DNA of 30,487 nt from JASFEQ01 sp050124735 (GCA_050124735.1 JASFEQ010000007.1:1-30487); one strand, 5' to 3'; positions 16,510-25,600 are shown, numbered from the stretch's first letter. The notes: generated by a model not told the origin, from the letters alone. Numbers and translations are program-made.

Positions 16510-16582
16510 TGGGCCCACCTGGGTTCGAACCAGGGACCTACCGGTTATGAGCCGGTGGCTCTTCCAGCTGAGCTATGGGCCC
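16510..16582 (-). tRNA. tRNA with anticodon CAT (Met elongator, or Ile2)
   Basis: A full cloverleaf reads on the minus strand: acceptor GGGCCCA/TGGGCCC, D arm GCTC...GAGC, anticodon stem CCGGC/ACCGG variants around CTCATAA, T arm CCTGG-TTCGAAC-CCAGG, discriminator A, with CCA encoded (16507-16509). The anticodon is at 16547-16549. CAT occurs in elongator Met and in lysidine-modified Ile2; I cannot separate them by eye. It is not the initiator type, because the first acceptor base pair is G-C. It follows rpoD on the same strand. Confidence 0.93.
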
Positions 16583-16666
16583 CAAAACTATTCCACCAAT
16601 TTAGTGTTTACACATTGGAGATAGTATGGGGATTTGTCAAGAGAAATTAGCCCCCTGAAAGAATCT

Positions 16667-18433
16667 CTAGGTTTCAATAAAACTTTTTAACTTCTTGCTT
16701 CTACTTGGGTGCCTCAATTTTCTCAGGGCCTTTGCCTCGATCTGTCTGATCCTTTCTCTTGTCACATTAAAATCACGACCCACCTCTTCTAAGGTATGAT
16801 CAGATTTCTCCCCAATGCCAAATCGCATCCGAAGTACTTTTTCCTCTCTTGGGGTAAGCGTGGTGAGTACCTTCCTCGTCTGTTCACCCAGATTATGATT
16901 TACGACTGCCTCGGAAGGTGCCGTGATCTTCTTGTCTTCGATGAAGTCACCAAGATGGCTGTCTTCTTCCTCTCCAATGGGTGTTTCCAAAGAAATGGGT
17001 TCTTTTGCAATTTTCAGGACTTTTCTCACCTTCTCCAACGGGAATTCCATCTTCTCTGCGATTTCCTCTGGTGTGGGTTCACGGCCGTGCTCCTGGACCA
17101 AGTATCTGGAAGTCCGTATGAGTTTGTTGATGGTTTCAATCATATGGACAGGGATACGAATGGTCCGCGCCTGGTCAGCAATGGCCCTTGTTATGGCTTG
17201 TCTTATCCACCAGGTGGCATAGGTGCTGAATTTATACCCACGCTGATATTCAAATTTGTCCACGGCCTTCATTAGGCCAATATTGCCCTCCTGAATAAGA
17301 TCCAGAAACTGCAGGCCCCTGTTCGTATATTTCTTTGCAATACTCACCACCAACCTCAAATTTGCCTCTATCAATTCCCTCTTGGCAAGTTTGGATTTTT
17401 CCAGACTCTCTTCGACTCTCGCTAAAGCTTCTTTCAGTTCCCTTTGGCTCATACTGGTGCGTTCTTTTATGTCTTTGAGGCATTTTTGAGCACTATCAAT
17501 TGTCACCTTTAGTGCCAATAGTTCACACTTTTTCATCTTAAGAGAGGTTACCACCTGATTATCTTTAGCAGACTTCGGTATTTGGCCGATACATTTCTTC
17601 AGATGGGAGATGGGTTTACCCCCGGCCTTCAACATACACGCGGCCATATCTTGGTCTACCTCCTCCACATGGGAGACCACCTCTCTGAGCCTTCCCACCA
17701 TATAGTCAAGCTGCCTCTTCTCAAAAGTGAACGAGTTGATCAATCCCACTATTTTCTCTCGATTCTTTTCTACCTTGGCGGTCAGCTTCTTTTTCTTGAC
17801 AGCCGAACACCGAGGCTTTGCGATTTCACGTTGTGCATTACGGCATTGCTCGTATAACGTTTCGATCTCTTCAATGAGATTCAAGATGGACTTCTTCTTT
17901 TCACTGAGCTGCACGTGGCTATCTTCATCATCATCCATATCATTGATGACATCCTTGAGTTTAACCTCACTAGCCTGCAATTTTTTACCCAACTCAATGA
18001 TGTGTTCGATACCCACATGGCATTCCAAAAGGGTATCTAATGCCTCCTTTTCTCCTGCTTCAATCCTCTTGGCTATCTCCACTTCTCCTTCTCTTGTAAG
18101 AAGAGAGATGCAACCCATCTCTTTCAAATACATCTTTACGGGGTCAGAGACCCTCGCGCCGGTATCGGAAATTTGTGCTCGGTAGTTTTCTTTTTCCTGG
18201 GCCTTTTTCTGTTTTTTCTTGAGCTTCTTGGATTTTTCAATCTCTTCCTTGGACGCCTCATCAATAACCATGATATCCAGTTCTTCAAACATCATCATGA
18301 GGTCATCTATATACTCAGAAGAGACCACATCCTCGGGGAGGTCATCATTCAGTTCCTCATAGGTGATATAGCCCTTGTTCTTCCCCGTATTTATTAATTT
18401 TTTCAAACTGACCATATCAGAATCGTTAGCCAT
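16667..18433 (-). CDS. rpoD: RNA polymerase primary sigma factor RpoD (sigma70)
   Basis: This 588-residue primary sigma factor directs RNA polymerase to housekeeping promoters. Region 1.1 occupies the first ~75 residues and is followed by a lysine-rich linker (KKLKKKQKKAQEKENYR). Region 1.2 begins DPVKMYLKEMG. A non-conserved insert with charged helices runs from about 165 to 330. Region 2 has NLRLVVSIAKKYTNRGLQFL and the -10 recognition part YKFSTYATWWIRQAITRAI; region 3 has RIPVHMIETINKL; region 4.2 ends with VTRERIRQIEAKALRKLRHP for -35 recognition. GGAGG lies ten bases before ATG 18433. It follows dnaG after 110 bases in the classic macromolecular-synthesis order. That spacer could hold an extra promoter, but I cannot identify one. 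Confidence 0.98.
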   Translation of the reverse strand: MANDSDMVSLKKLINTGKNKGYITYEELNDDLPEDVVSSEYIDDLMMMFEELDIMVIDEASKEEIEKSKKLKKKQKKAQEKENYRAQISDTGARVSDPVKMYLKEMGCISLLTREGEVEIAKRIEAGEKEALDTLLECHVGIEHIIELGKKLQASEVKLKDVINDMDDDEDSHVQLSEKKKSILNLIEEIETLYEQCRNAQREIAKPRCSAVKKKKLTAKVEKNREKIVGLINSFTFEKRQLDYMVGRLREVVSHVEEVDQDMAACMLKAGGKPISHLKKCIGQIPKSAKDNQVVTSLKMKKCELLALKVTIDSAQKCLKDIKERTSMSQRELKEALARVEESLEKSKLAKRELIEANLRLVVSIAKKYTNRGLQFLDLIQEGNIGLMKAVDKFEYQRGYKFSTYATWWIRQAITRAIADQARTIRIPVHMIETINKLIRTSRYLVQEHGREPTPEEIAEKMEFPLEKVRKVLKIAKEPISLETPIGEEEDSHLGDFIEDKKITAPSEAVVNHNLGEQTRKVLTTLTPREEKVLRMRFGIGEKSDHTLEEVGRDFNVTRERIRQIEAKALRKLRHPSRSKKLKSFIET

Positions 18434-18543
18434 TTATGCATTACCTCCTGAAAGTTTACATTCAATGACGCCTCTTAAAGAAATCTCCTTTTGCCCAATT
18501 TCCCGACCTTGGACAAAATTGAGCCTGTTGTAAAGGTCTCCCA

Positions 18544-20295
18544 TTATAAGAGTGGGTTACCTCTTTTTCTTTTTAATTCCAAAATCCTATTGGAGCGCTC
18601 AAGGTCCCCCTCTTGCATGGCTTTGATATTCGACTCTGCCAATTTAATTTTGCGGATCTTGGCTTCGAACTCATCCAAAGCCTGCGCCACCATGTCATTT
18701 GGATAGATGGGAGAGGATAGCATGGCCTCCCTGAATCGCTCCCTGGCAGGGTCTCCTGGAAGTTTTTCCAGTATATCTGCGGGTGCCATCTTCCCTTCTC
18801 TCCCATGAATTTCAAACAGTGAATCAAATATCCCTCTGACCACAGGATCGGAAAGCAGGACTTTACAATCTAGATCCATTAACCTTTCCACGGTGTGGGG
18901 ATAATGAATGAACAGATTCAGAAGATGAATATCATCTATATTTTTTACCTTTGAAGCAGACAATCTCTCTCGGAGGTCGCCCTCATTCCCCTTCCAAGAA
19001 TGATGTTTCTGCCATTTCCCCAGTTCTTCGAGCACGGCAGATTCCGCAACACCCAGCTTTTCCGAGAGGCGTCGCACATACAATGATTGTTGGGAGGTGT
19101 TGTTTAGCTCTCCCAAGACAGGAATGATCTCCTTCAGAGCACTGACCTTGCCTTCAACTTCATCCCCTGTTTGAGACAATTTTAAATCAAGATAGTACTC
19201 GAACATGGGAAGGGAGGCGTCTAAGAGGGCTAAAAAGCTATTCAGTCCATTTTTATTCACATAGCTGTCAGGATCATTCCCTTCCGGCAGGACCATCACT
19301 CTTGAAGAAAGCCCTTCATTCATAAAGGAGGAAAGACTCTTAATAGCGGCAGCCTTGCCAGCCGAATCAGCGTCGAATACAACCACCGCTTCTTTCGCAT
19401 AACCTTTCAGCCTCCTGACATGCTGCCTGGTCAGGGCCGTTCCGAGTGTGGCAACGGCATGATCAAACCCATGCCTTTTCAATGCTAGCACGTCCGTATA
19501 TCCTTCAACCACCACGGCACGACCGCTATCTCTGATCGATTTATATGCAACATGCAGGCCGTAAAGTAATTCCCCCTTATGAAAAACGGGCGTTTCGGGC
19601 GTATTGACGTATTTAGGGAGTGAATCGTCCAGAACCCTACCCCCAAAGCCGACGATCTGCTGTCTTAAGTTGAGGATGGGGAATATAACTCGACCACGAA
19701 AGCGATCATAATACCCGCCGTTTTTTCTGGGAATGAGCAGGCCGGCCTGGGCGGCCTTTTTCAAATCCATTTTTTTTCTTTGGAAAAAACTAGCCAGACC
19801 ATCCCACTCATCCGGGGCATAACCCAGGCTGAATTCCAGAATGGTCTCTTTGGGAATAGATCGCTTGTCAAAATAGGTTCTGCCGGGCCCCCCTTTCTCA
19901 GATCTGGTCAGTATGCCGTGAAAATATTCAGCCGCCACCCCGTTTAATTTAAAAAGCCATTCCTTTACCTCCATTTTCTCTCTCTCAAATGGAGTCAGGG
20001 GTTTTTCGGGAAGGGAGACCTGATATCTATCGGCCAAGTCTTTCAGGGCCTGGGGGAAATCGACCTTATGGTAATCCATCCAGAAACTGAAGACATCGCC
20101 CCCCTTCTTGCATCCGAAGCAATGAAACATTTGCCTCGAGGGGCTCACGGTAAATGACGGATCCTTTTCCGAATGAAATGGGCAAAGACCCACGTAATTC
20201 TGTCCAGCCTTCCTAAGCTGGACAAACTGGCCGATAAGCTCGACAATATCCGCCGCTCTTCTAACCTCTTCCTTGGCAGACTGGTAATCTCCCAT
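18544..20295 (-). CDS. dnaG: DNA primase DnaG
   Basis: This is the primase that makes RNA primers at the replication fork with the DnaB helicase. The zinc-binding CHC2 motif is CPFHSEKDPS...CFGCKKGGDVF near residue 40. The RNA-polymerase/TOPRIM core has VVVEGYTDVLALKRHG with the metal-binding Glu, ATLGTALT, and the acidic FDADSAGKAA. The C-terminal ~150 residues form the helicase-binding part. ATG 20295 (MGDYQSAKEEV, 583 residues) is preferred over a TTG at 20316, because the seven extra residues are not typical; neither has a strong Shine-Dalgarno sequence. It lies 44 bases after mutS2 and upstream of rpoD. Confidence 0.96.
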   Translation of the reverse strand: MGDYQSAKEEVRRAADIVELIGQFVQLRKAGQNYVGLCPFHSEKDPSFTVSPSRQMFHCFGCKKGGDVFSFWMDYHKVDFPQALKDLADRYQVSLPEKPLTPFEREKMEVKEWLFKLNGVAAEYFHGILTRSEKGGPGRTYFDKRSIPKETILEFSLGYAPDEWDGLASFFQRKKMDLKKAAQAGLLIPRKNGGYYDRFRGRVIFPILNLRQQIVGFGGRVLDDSLPKYVNTPETPVFHKGELLYGLHVAYKSIRDSGRAVVVEGYTDVLALKRHGFDHAVATLGTALTRQHVRRLKGYAKEAVVVFDADSAGKAAAIKSLSSFMNEGLSSRVMVLPEGNDPDSYVNKNGLNSFLALLDASLPMFEYYLDLKLSQTGDEVEGKVSALKEIIPVLGELNNTSQQSLYVRRLSEKLGVAESAVLEELGKWQKHHSWKGNEGDLRERLSASKVKNIDDIHLLNLFIHYPHTVERLMDLDCKVLLSDPVVRGIFDSLFEIHGREGKMAPADILEKLPGDPARERFREAMLSSPIYPNDMVAQALDEFEAKIRKIKLAESNIKAMQEGDLERSNRILELKRKRGNPLL

Positions 20296-20339
20296 AAGAC
20301 TAAAATAATACCTCAAACCTTCAAATCAACAGCAATGCT

Positions 20340-22700
20340 TTAGGAGAGGTCCACGACCGTGATGGCCTCGCCTCCGGATTGAGAATCGGCACCTGAGATT
20401 CTCTTCACACATGAAAAGCCCTTTAAGTGCTCACGGATGGCTTGCTTTAATCTCCCCGTGCCATATCCGTGAATAATCCTTAATGAGAGTTCGCCCTCAA
20501 CCCTGGCCCTGTCGACCATTTTATCAATTAAAGGTAGAGCATCCGCCACTCTGTATCCAATCAAGTTGATCTCCCTTGGCTGAGCCCCTGATATGGGATA
20601 GGGGATATGCCTGGCGGGGGCATCTTCCACAGGCTCCTCTCGCTCAGAAATCAGTTCCAGATCCTGTAACCTGGCAGAGAGCCTCACGTTCCCTGTCAGT
20701 ATGGTGGCTTTGGCGTTGGCCATATCAAAGGAGAGGACTGTCCCCACTTGGTCAAATTCTTTGTGGCGAACCCGTTGCCCTATTTCACACCCCCTCAGCT
20801 CAACGGATTTTTCCTTTTCCCCTTCAGTGGAGAGACGATTCACCAGGTCTTTGCGGATGCTGTCAAAGTGCTGTTTTATGTGGGCCTGAGAGGGCTTCCC
20901 TGTCCTTTTAAATCTATTTATGAGTTGTTTGAACTCCTCCCTGGCTCCTCTAATGAGCTCATCGGCTTCAGATCTTTTTTCTTCAAGTAGAGTTCTCCTA
21001 TCGGCATCCAGTTTCTTGAGGGCCTGAAAGAGTTTTTCCCCAGCCGCGCGGTACTTATCCTTGAACTGTTCCGCTTCCAGTTTTTCCAGCGTAGTCTCCT
21101 GCTTAAGTCGATTGAGTTTATCGATCAGTCGATTTAGGCGGACCTCATCTTGATCCAGGTATCCCTTGGCCTGCTCAAGGATTTTTGGCCCGACTCCGGC
21201 ATCGTTGGCAATTTCAAAGGCATAACTGGTCCCAGGTGTCCCGTACTGTAAGGAAAAGGTTGGGCGATTGGTGGAAGTGTCGAATTCCACACGCGCATTT
21301 TTCGCCCTCTCATGCAGTAGGCCATATGTCTTTAGACGATTCAGATGGGTCGAGACGGCGACAAAAGCGCCCTTCTGGGAAAGCTCATCCAGTACGGCCA
21401 TGGCCAGAGCGGCCCCCTCATCCGGATCGGTTCCCATGCCCGGTTCGTCAATGATGACCAGACTCTTCTCATCCGCATGCTTCATCATGTGTTTTAGATG
21501 GCCTATGTGGGCCGAGAAAGTGCTCAGGCCAGCTTGAATATCCTGATCATCACCGATCTCGGCTATGATGTTTTTGAAAACAGGTAAACAAGTCCCTTCA
21601 GCAGCTGGGATATGTAGACCGGCCTGAGCCATTAGGCTCAAAAGGCCCAATGTTTTCAGGGTGACTGTTTTGCCCCCCCTGTTGGGACCCGAAATGATCA
21701 TTACATTCTGGTCCTTGCCCAGAAGAATGTCCGAGGGAACGGTGGAGTCTTTGTCGACGGCCAGGGCCACAAGGATTGGATTTCTCGCCTGCCTCAGATC
21801 CACATCATTCCCATGGCGCAATTCCGGGCTCACGGCTTCCATAACACGGCTCAATTCTGCTCTCGCATGAAGCCCGTCCAATTTTCCCAAGAGGATCTGG
21901 GCGTCTTCCAGATCACCAGCCAAGTCTCTGACCCTGGCAGTGAGGGATCTACGTATTCTTAGCTCCTCCTCCTTTTCAAGATGGGCCATTTCTGCCAGTC
22001 GATTGTTATCCTGAATGACCTCCATGGGCTCAAAAAAACAGGTGGCCTGCGTCTGAGAATAATCATGGATGATTCCATTCACCCGGCTTTTCAAGTCTGT
22101 TCTTAAAGGGATGACATATCTTCCGTCTCGGATAGAGACAAGGGGCTCATCCCCATCAGATGTGAGATTCTTGGATCTTTTTATATTTTCCAGTACTTTT
22201 TGAAGTTCCCTTCTCAATCGGGTCTTTTGCCGCCTTAGCCTTTTCAGTTCAGGGCTTGCGGAATCTTTAATGGCGCCATTAGGGGATATGGCCCTCTTTA
22301 TTTCTTCCCTCAACCCCTCAAAGACGGGCATTTGTTTCGCGAGATCTTTTAGCCTCGGGCAGAGCGACTGATGAGAAACAATGCGCTTTTTCGATTGTGC
22401 GCTCGCCTCTGCAATCCTGAAAACTGACAGGAGCTCTTCAGGTTCAAGGCAAGAACCCTGTGCCTGGGAATGACTCAGAATAGATCCAATGTCGGTGAGT
22501 CCCTCCAAGGGAAAAAACCCCTTCAATTGGAGAAGGAGTTTCATCTCTGAGACCAACTTGTGTTCGTTGTCGATAAGTTCTAGATCATCTGAAGGTTCGA
22601 GTGATAAGCAATCTGATTTTCCTAACGGACAGGTGGCATAATCGGATAAGATGTTCAATAATCTATAAAACTCAAGAACCCGATATGTATGTTCAATCAT
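20340..22700 (-). CDS. mutS2: Endonuclease MutS2 / ribosome-rescue MutS-family ATPase
   Basis: This 786-residue MutS2 is a MutS-type ATPase without the mismatch-recognition domain, with a C-terminal Smr domain. The family is linked to suppression of recombination and, in Bacillus, to sensing collided ribosomes. Residues 1-300 are the core/clamp helices. Walker A is GPNRGGKTV (338-346), Walker B with signature is LVIIDEPGMGTDPDEGAAL. A long coiled coil runs about 520-620. The Smr domain (about 705-786) keeps HGYGTGRL, but its LDLRG-type motif reads INLIG, so Asp and Arg of that motif are absent. It starts five bases after the yqeY stop codon, so the two are surely cotranscribed. Confidence 0.95.
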   Translation of the reverse strand: MIEHTYRVLEFYRLLNILSDYATCPLGKSDCLSLEPSDDLELIDNEHKLVSEMKLLLQLKGFFPLEGLTDIGSILSHSQAQGSCLEPEELLSVFRIAEASAQSKKRIVSHQSLCPRLKDLAKQMPVFEGLREEIKRAISPNGAIKDSASPELKRLRRQKTRLRRELQKVLENIKRSKNLTSDGDEPLVSIRDGRYVIPLRTDLKSRVNGIIHDYSQTQATCFFEPMEVIQDNNRLAEMAHLEKEEELRIRRSLTARVRDLAGDLEDAQILLGKLDGLHARAELSRVMEAVSPELRHGNDVDLRQARNPILVALAVDKDSTVPSDILLGKDQNVMIISGPNRGGKTVTLKTLGLLSLMAQAGLHIPAAEGTCLPVFKNIIAEIGDDQDIQAGLSTFSAHIGHLKHMMKHADEKSLVIIDEPGMGTDPDEGAALAMAVLDELSQKGAFVAVSTHLNRLKTYGLLHERAKNARVEFDTSTNRPTFSLQYGTPGTSYAFEIANDAGVGPKILEQAKGYLDQDEVRLNRLIDKLNRLKQETTLEKLEAEQFKDKYRAAGEKLFQALKKLDADRRTLLEEKRSEADELIRGAREEFKQLINRFKRTGKPSQAHIKQHFDSIRKDLVNRLSTEGEKEKSVELRGCEIGQRVRHKEFDQVGTVLSFDMANAKATILTGNVRLSARLQDLELISEREEPVEDAPARHIPYPISGAQPREINLIGYRVADALPLIDKMVDRARVEGELSLRIIHGYGTGRLKQAIREHLKGFSCVKRISGADSQSGGEAITVVDLS

Positions 22701-22705
22701 ACAGG

Positions 22706-23149
22706 CTAGCTCAAAAGTTTCCTGGCTATTTCATTCACCTCTTTGCCCTGCGCCTTCCCCCCCATTCGAGACATGGCCGCTTTCATGACTGTTCCCAAAT
22801 CCTTCAATCCGGTGGCTGATGATTCAGAAATAATCTCCTTTAGAATCCCCTCTATATCGGCCTGGGTAAGCTGTTCGGGCAGATATTCATAATAAATTTT
22901 GATTTCATCCTCTTCCTTGGCTGCCAGATCCGGGCGATCACCCCCTCTGAATTCCTTGGCCGCTTCTTGTCCCTTTCTGACCAGTGAGGAAATCACACCC
23001 TGAATCTCTTTGTCCTCCAGATCCCGCCCTTTTTCCACCTGCTTGTTTTTCATGGCGGTTTTGAGCATTCTCAGACACGAAACACGGGATGTGTCTTTGG
23101 CCTTCATGGCCTTTTTCAGGTCTTCTATGATTTTTTGGGAAAGCGACAT
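22706..23149 (-). CDS. yqeY: YqeY/GatB-like family protein
   Basis: This 147-residue protein has the GatB/YqeY domain, related to the tRNA-binding tail of amidotransferase GatB. It opens MSLSQKIIEDLKKAMKAKD, has SCLRMLKTAMKNKQVEKGR, the YYEYLPEQLTQADIEGI turn and the SRMGGKAQGKEVNEIARKLL ending typical of the family. The frame extends to a TTG at 23179, but that base is about where transcription should start from the promoter at 23186-23213, so ATG 23149 with a ~30-base leader is chosen, although no Shine-Dalgarno sequence is visible. It heads the yqeY-mutS2-dnaG-rpoD series. Confidence 0.93.
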   Translation of the reverse strand: MSLSQKIIEDLKKAMKAKDTSRVSCLRMLKTAMKNKQVEKGRDLEDKEIQGVISSLVRKGQEAAKEFRGGDRPDLAAKEEDEIKIYYEYLPEQLTQADIEGILKEIISESSATGLKDLGTVMKAAMSRMGGKAQGKEVNEIARKLLS

Positions 23150-23185
23150 GTTGAGAGAGGGGACAGGAAATAAGGTCAAACGTAT

Positions 23186-23213
23186 ATAATACTATGTTAT
23201 TTGTAAATGTCAA
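23186..23213 (-). promoter_or_regulatory. Sigma70 promoter for yqeY-mutS2-dnaG-rpoD
   Basis: On the minus strand: consensus TTGACA (23213-23208), 16 bases, TATTAT (23191-23186); with a 17-base spacer the hexamer is ATTATA. The A+T-rich stretch lies in the gap between hisA and yqeY. The predicted start is near 23179. Confidence 0.78.
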
Positions 23214-23231
23214 GCTTAAAAGCCAATTTTT

Positions 23232-23957
23232 TTAGCTCTTGGTCAATTTTATGGCATCCGCCAAATCCAGTGTGCCTTTGTAAAGGGCCCGTCCAGTGAT
23301 CATAGCGATCACCCCATACGCCTCAAGACTCAGGATTTTGGCCACATCATCAATGCCAGAAATCCCGCCCGAGGCTATCACAGGTATCTCAACGGTTTGG
23401 GCCAACACTTTGGTCGCTTCCACATTGGGTCCGGTACTCATTCCATCCCGGTGGATATCCGTGTAAATAATCGCTGAAATGCCAATGTTTTCAAACCTTT
23501 TCGCCATCCCTGCCACTGTCATATCTGTTTCTTCGGTCCAGCCTTCCACGGCCACGCGATCCTTTCTGGCATCAATCCCAAGAATAATTCGACCGGCGAA
23601 TTCTTTGCAAGCCTGGGTCAAAAATTCCGGATTTTTGTAGGCCACGGTGCCCAAAATAACCTGATGGATCCCCAGCTTGAGGTAGGTCTCAATGGTTTCC
23701 ACATCTCTAATTCCCCCGCCAAGCTGGACAGGAATGGGGACAGCCGCAGCAATCCCTCTAATGACCTCTTTATTGACCGCCTTGCCCTTTACCGCACCAT
23801 CCAGATCCACCAAATGGAGCCTCTCTGCGCCTTTTTCATACCATTTCAAAGCCATTTCTTCTGGGACTTCCGAGTAAACGGTCTCTTTTGACATCTCCCC
23901 CTGTTGGAGCCTCACACAACGGCCGCCCTTGATATCTATGGCTGGAATAACGACCAC
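23232..23957 (-). CDS. hisA: ProFAR isomerase HisA (histidine biosynthesis)
   Basis: This is the cytoplasmic (beta-alpha)8 barrel enzyme that opens the ribose ring of ProFAR to PRFAR, the fourth step of histidine synthesis. The 241-residue protein has the two catalytic Asp motifs: PAIDIKGGRCVRLQQG at the start and IYTDIHRDGMSTGPN in the second half. Phosphate-binding loops are QLGGGIRDVE and ASGGISGIDD. The GTG start at 23957 is supported by AAAGGA seven bases upstream. It is the last gene of hisB-lipoprotein-hisA, starting three bases after the lipoprotein stop. PriA-type dual function with tryptophan synthesis is not suggested. Confidence 0.96.
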   Translation of the reverse strand: MVVIPAIDIKGGRCVRLQQGEMSKETVYSEVPEEMALKWYEKGAERLHLVDLDGAVKGKAVNKEVIRGIAAAVPIPVQLGGGIRDVETIETYLKLGIHQVILGTVAYKNPEFLTQACKEFAGRIILGIDARKDRVAVEGWTEETDMTVAGMAKRFENIGISAIIYTDIHRDGMSTGPNVEATKVLAQTVEIPVIASGGISGIDDVAKILSLEAYGVIAMITGRALYKGTLDLADAIKLTKS

Positions 23958-23960
23958 GTT

Positions 23961-24659
23961 CTAATCCTTTTTTTCTCCTTTTACAGCCTCGAGCAGACTG
24001 CCCAGCACGCCTTCCAAGCCGATCTCTGCCAACCTCTCTGCGGTCATCCATCGGCCTTGGCTCTTCATGAAGGTGTCCACATCAAGGATATTTCGACTCA
24101 GGTGCTGCTGTGTCTTATCAAATCTGCCTTTCCAGAATACCACCCCATGCTGAGGGCCTATGAGATACAAATCAAAGGCCACTGATGCGGCTCTATCAAC
24201 CGCATAATCGGTCCCTTTACGCTCTCGAAACCGATAAACATAGCCGATAAGCACGGCTTCAGCAGAGAATGCCGCCCCGATTTTTTGGATGATTTCAATC
24301 TCGCTCCCCACCAGGTCTGACAGCTTGAGACTTGAATAGGCACCTCGAGCCTGACCAGGAGAAATGAGTTGAAAGCGCTTTTCTTTCACCATCCTATCAA
24401 AAAGAGCGGTTGTCAGGCCGCTGACCGCCTGCTCAGGTACGGGTTCACCAAAGAATAAAGCCCCGGAAACAGGGCTCCGAACTATATTTGGTTCATCCCG
24501 TTGAGACATGGCAGGCAAAAACCCCACGACGACCATTTTCTCTATTTTTGGCGGAGAGGGTTTTTCTTGGGGGATTTGCTCCTTACGCGACTGACATGAC
24601 GAACAGAGCATCGCCAGCAGAGCGGCGAGTAGCCCCAAGCGGATATAAAGTCTGTTCAT
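23961..24659 (-). CDS. Putative lipoprotein of unknown function
   Basis: I do not recognise a characterised family. From ATG 24659 (MNRLYIRLGLLAALLAMLCSSCQSRK) there is a basic n-region, a hydrophobic core and a cysteine at the end of it; the lipobox (LCSSC) is not perfect, but the following Q-S-R-K-E-Q stretch and proline-rich linker are typical of lipoproteins. The mature part (about 210 residues) has a VVGFLPA strand, an alpha/beta section with LTTALFDRMVKEKRFQLISP and GAAFSAEAVLIGYVYRFRER, resembling the N-terminal layout of CsgG/GNA1162-type surface-protein assembly lipoproteins, which is only a suggestion. The frame extends to 24710 without a better start. It lies between hisB and hisA, three bases before hisA, so it is cotranscribed with them for no obvious metabolic reason. 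Confidence 0.7.
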   Translation of the reverse strand: MNRLYIRLGLLAALLAMLCSSCQSRKEQIPQEKPSPPKIEKMVVVGFLPAMSQRDEPNIVRSPVSGALFFGEPVPEQAVSGLTTALFDRMVKEKRFQLISPGQARGAYSSLKLSDLVGSEIEIIQKIGAAFSAEAVLIGYVYRFRERKGTDYAVDRAASVAFDLYLIGPQHGVVFWKGRFDKTQQHLSRNILDVDTFMKSQGRWMTAERLAEIGLEGVLGSLLEAVKGEKKD

Positions 24660-24775
24660 GATGGATTTGGGCATGGTTATACAAGCCACTTCTGCATGAT
24701 ATCCGTCCACAGGACAAAATTGCTCGAAATCCCGCAGAAAAACACCTCTTCATTTTAGGAATAAAGGCTCAATGC

Positions 24776-25366
24776 CTACAGCATACCTTTAGTGGAAGGG
24801 ACTGCGCTCTCTAACCTATTTTCGACGTCCACAGCCTGGTCAAGGGCCCTTGCGAACGCCTTAAAAATAGATTCAGCGATATGGTGTGCGTCATCACCCG
24901 AAATGAGATCCACATGCATGGTAATGCCTGAATAGTTGACCAGGGCACGGAAGAATTCTTTGATCAAGCTCACATCAAATTTCCCGGTCTTACTTTCTAA
25001 CAAAGAAACCCTGTAAGCCAGAAAGGGACGGTTAGATATGTCTATAGCGACCCTGGATAGGACTTCATCCATGGGGATGGTCGCTTCACCATACCGCCTG
25101 ATCCCCTTTTTCTCCCCCATCGCCTGATTGATGGCCATCCCAATACAGATGCCCAGATCTTCCACCGTGTGGTGGTCATCTATCTCAGTATCCCCCTTGG
25201 CACTAACCTGGAGATCCATGAATCCATGGGCTGCCATAAGGCTTAACATGTGGTCTATGAAGGGAATACCCGTGTCAATTTCAGAGAGGCCTTTGCCGTC
25301 CAGATTCAGCCTTAATTGAATATCTGTCTCCTTTGTCTTCCTCTCTACTTTGGCTTTTCTCTCCAT
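24776..25366 (-). CDS. hisB: Imidazoleglycerol-phosphate dehydratase HisB
   Basis: This manganese-dependent enzyme converts imidazoleglycerol phosphate to imidazole acetol phosphate in histidine synthesis; it works as a 24-mer in the cytoplasm. The 196-residue single-function form has the metal-binding repeats GDTEIDDHHTVEDLGI and GDDAHHIAESIFKAFARAL, plus GIPFIDHMLSLMAAHG. The phosphatase domain fused in enterobacteria is absent. ATG 25366 has only a weak AGGA ten bases upstream. It is the first visible gene of the small his cluster; other his genes are not in the window. The spacer to the lipoprotein gene is 116 bases. Confidence 0.97.
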   Translation of the reverse strand: MERKAKVERKTKETDIQLRLNLDGKGLSEIDTGIPFIDHMLSLMAAHGFMDLQVSAKGDTEIDDHHTVEDLGICIGMAINQAMGEKKGIRRYGEATIPMDEVLSRVAIDISNRPFLAYRVSLLESKTGKFDVSLIKEFFRALVNYSGITMHVDLISGDDAHHIAESIFKAFARALDQAVDVENRLESAVPSTKGML

Positions 25367-25513
25367 AGCGGTGTTGTCCTATTTTGTTTTGGGATTATGG
25401 TGACTTAAGCGCCAAGGAAATATGGGCATCAGTTAGGAGTAATGAGTTAAGAATAGGTAGATTCTGGGGCTTTTCACTCGTTACTCGTCAACGGGTTTAA
25501 ATGCACATTTTGG

Positions 25514-25586
25514 TGGAGATGATGGGATTCGAACCCACGACCTGTACGTTGCGAACGTACCGCTCTCCCAACTGAGCTACATCCCC
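25514..25586 (-). tRNA. tRNA-Ala, anticodon CGC
   Basis: A full cloverleaf reads on the minus strand: acceptor GGGGATG/CATCTCC, D arm GCTC...GAGC, anticodon stem GTACG/CGTAC around TTCGCAA, T arm GTGGG-TTCGAAT-CCCAT, with CCA encoded at 25511-25513. The anticodon is CGC. The third acceptor pair is G3-U70, the alanine identity element, which supports the call. Confidence 0.96.
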
Positions 25587-25600
25587 ACATGCTATGCCAA

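Noticed and set aside
16634..16640. TTGACA on the minus strand before the CAT tRNA as a promoter
   Set aside because: No -10 hexamer at 16-18 bases; the tRNA is probably read through from rpoD.
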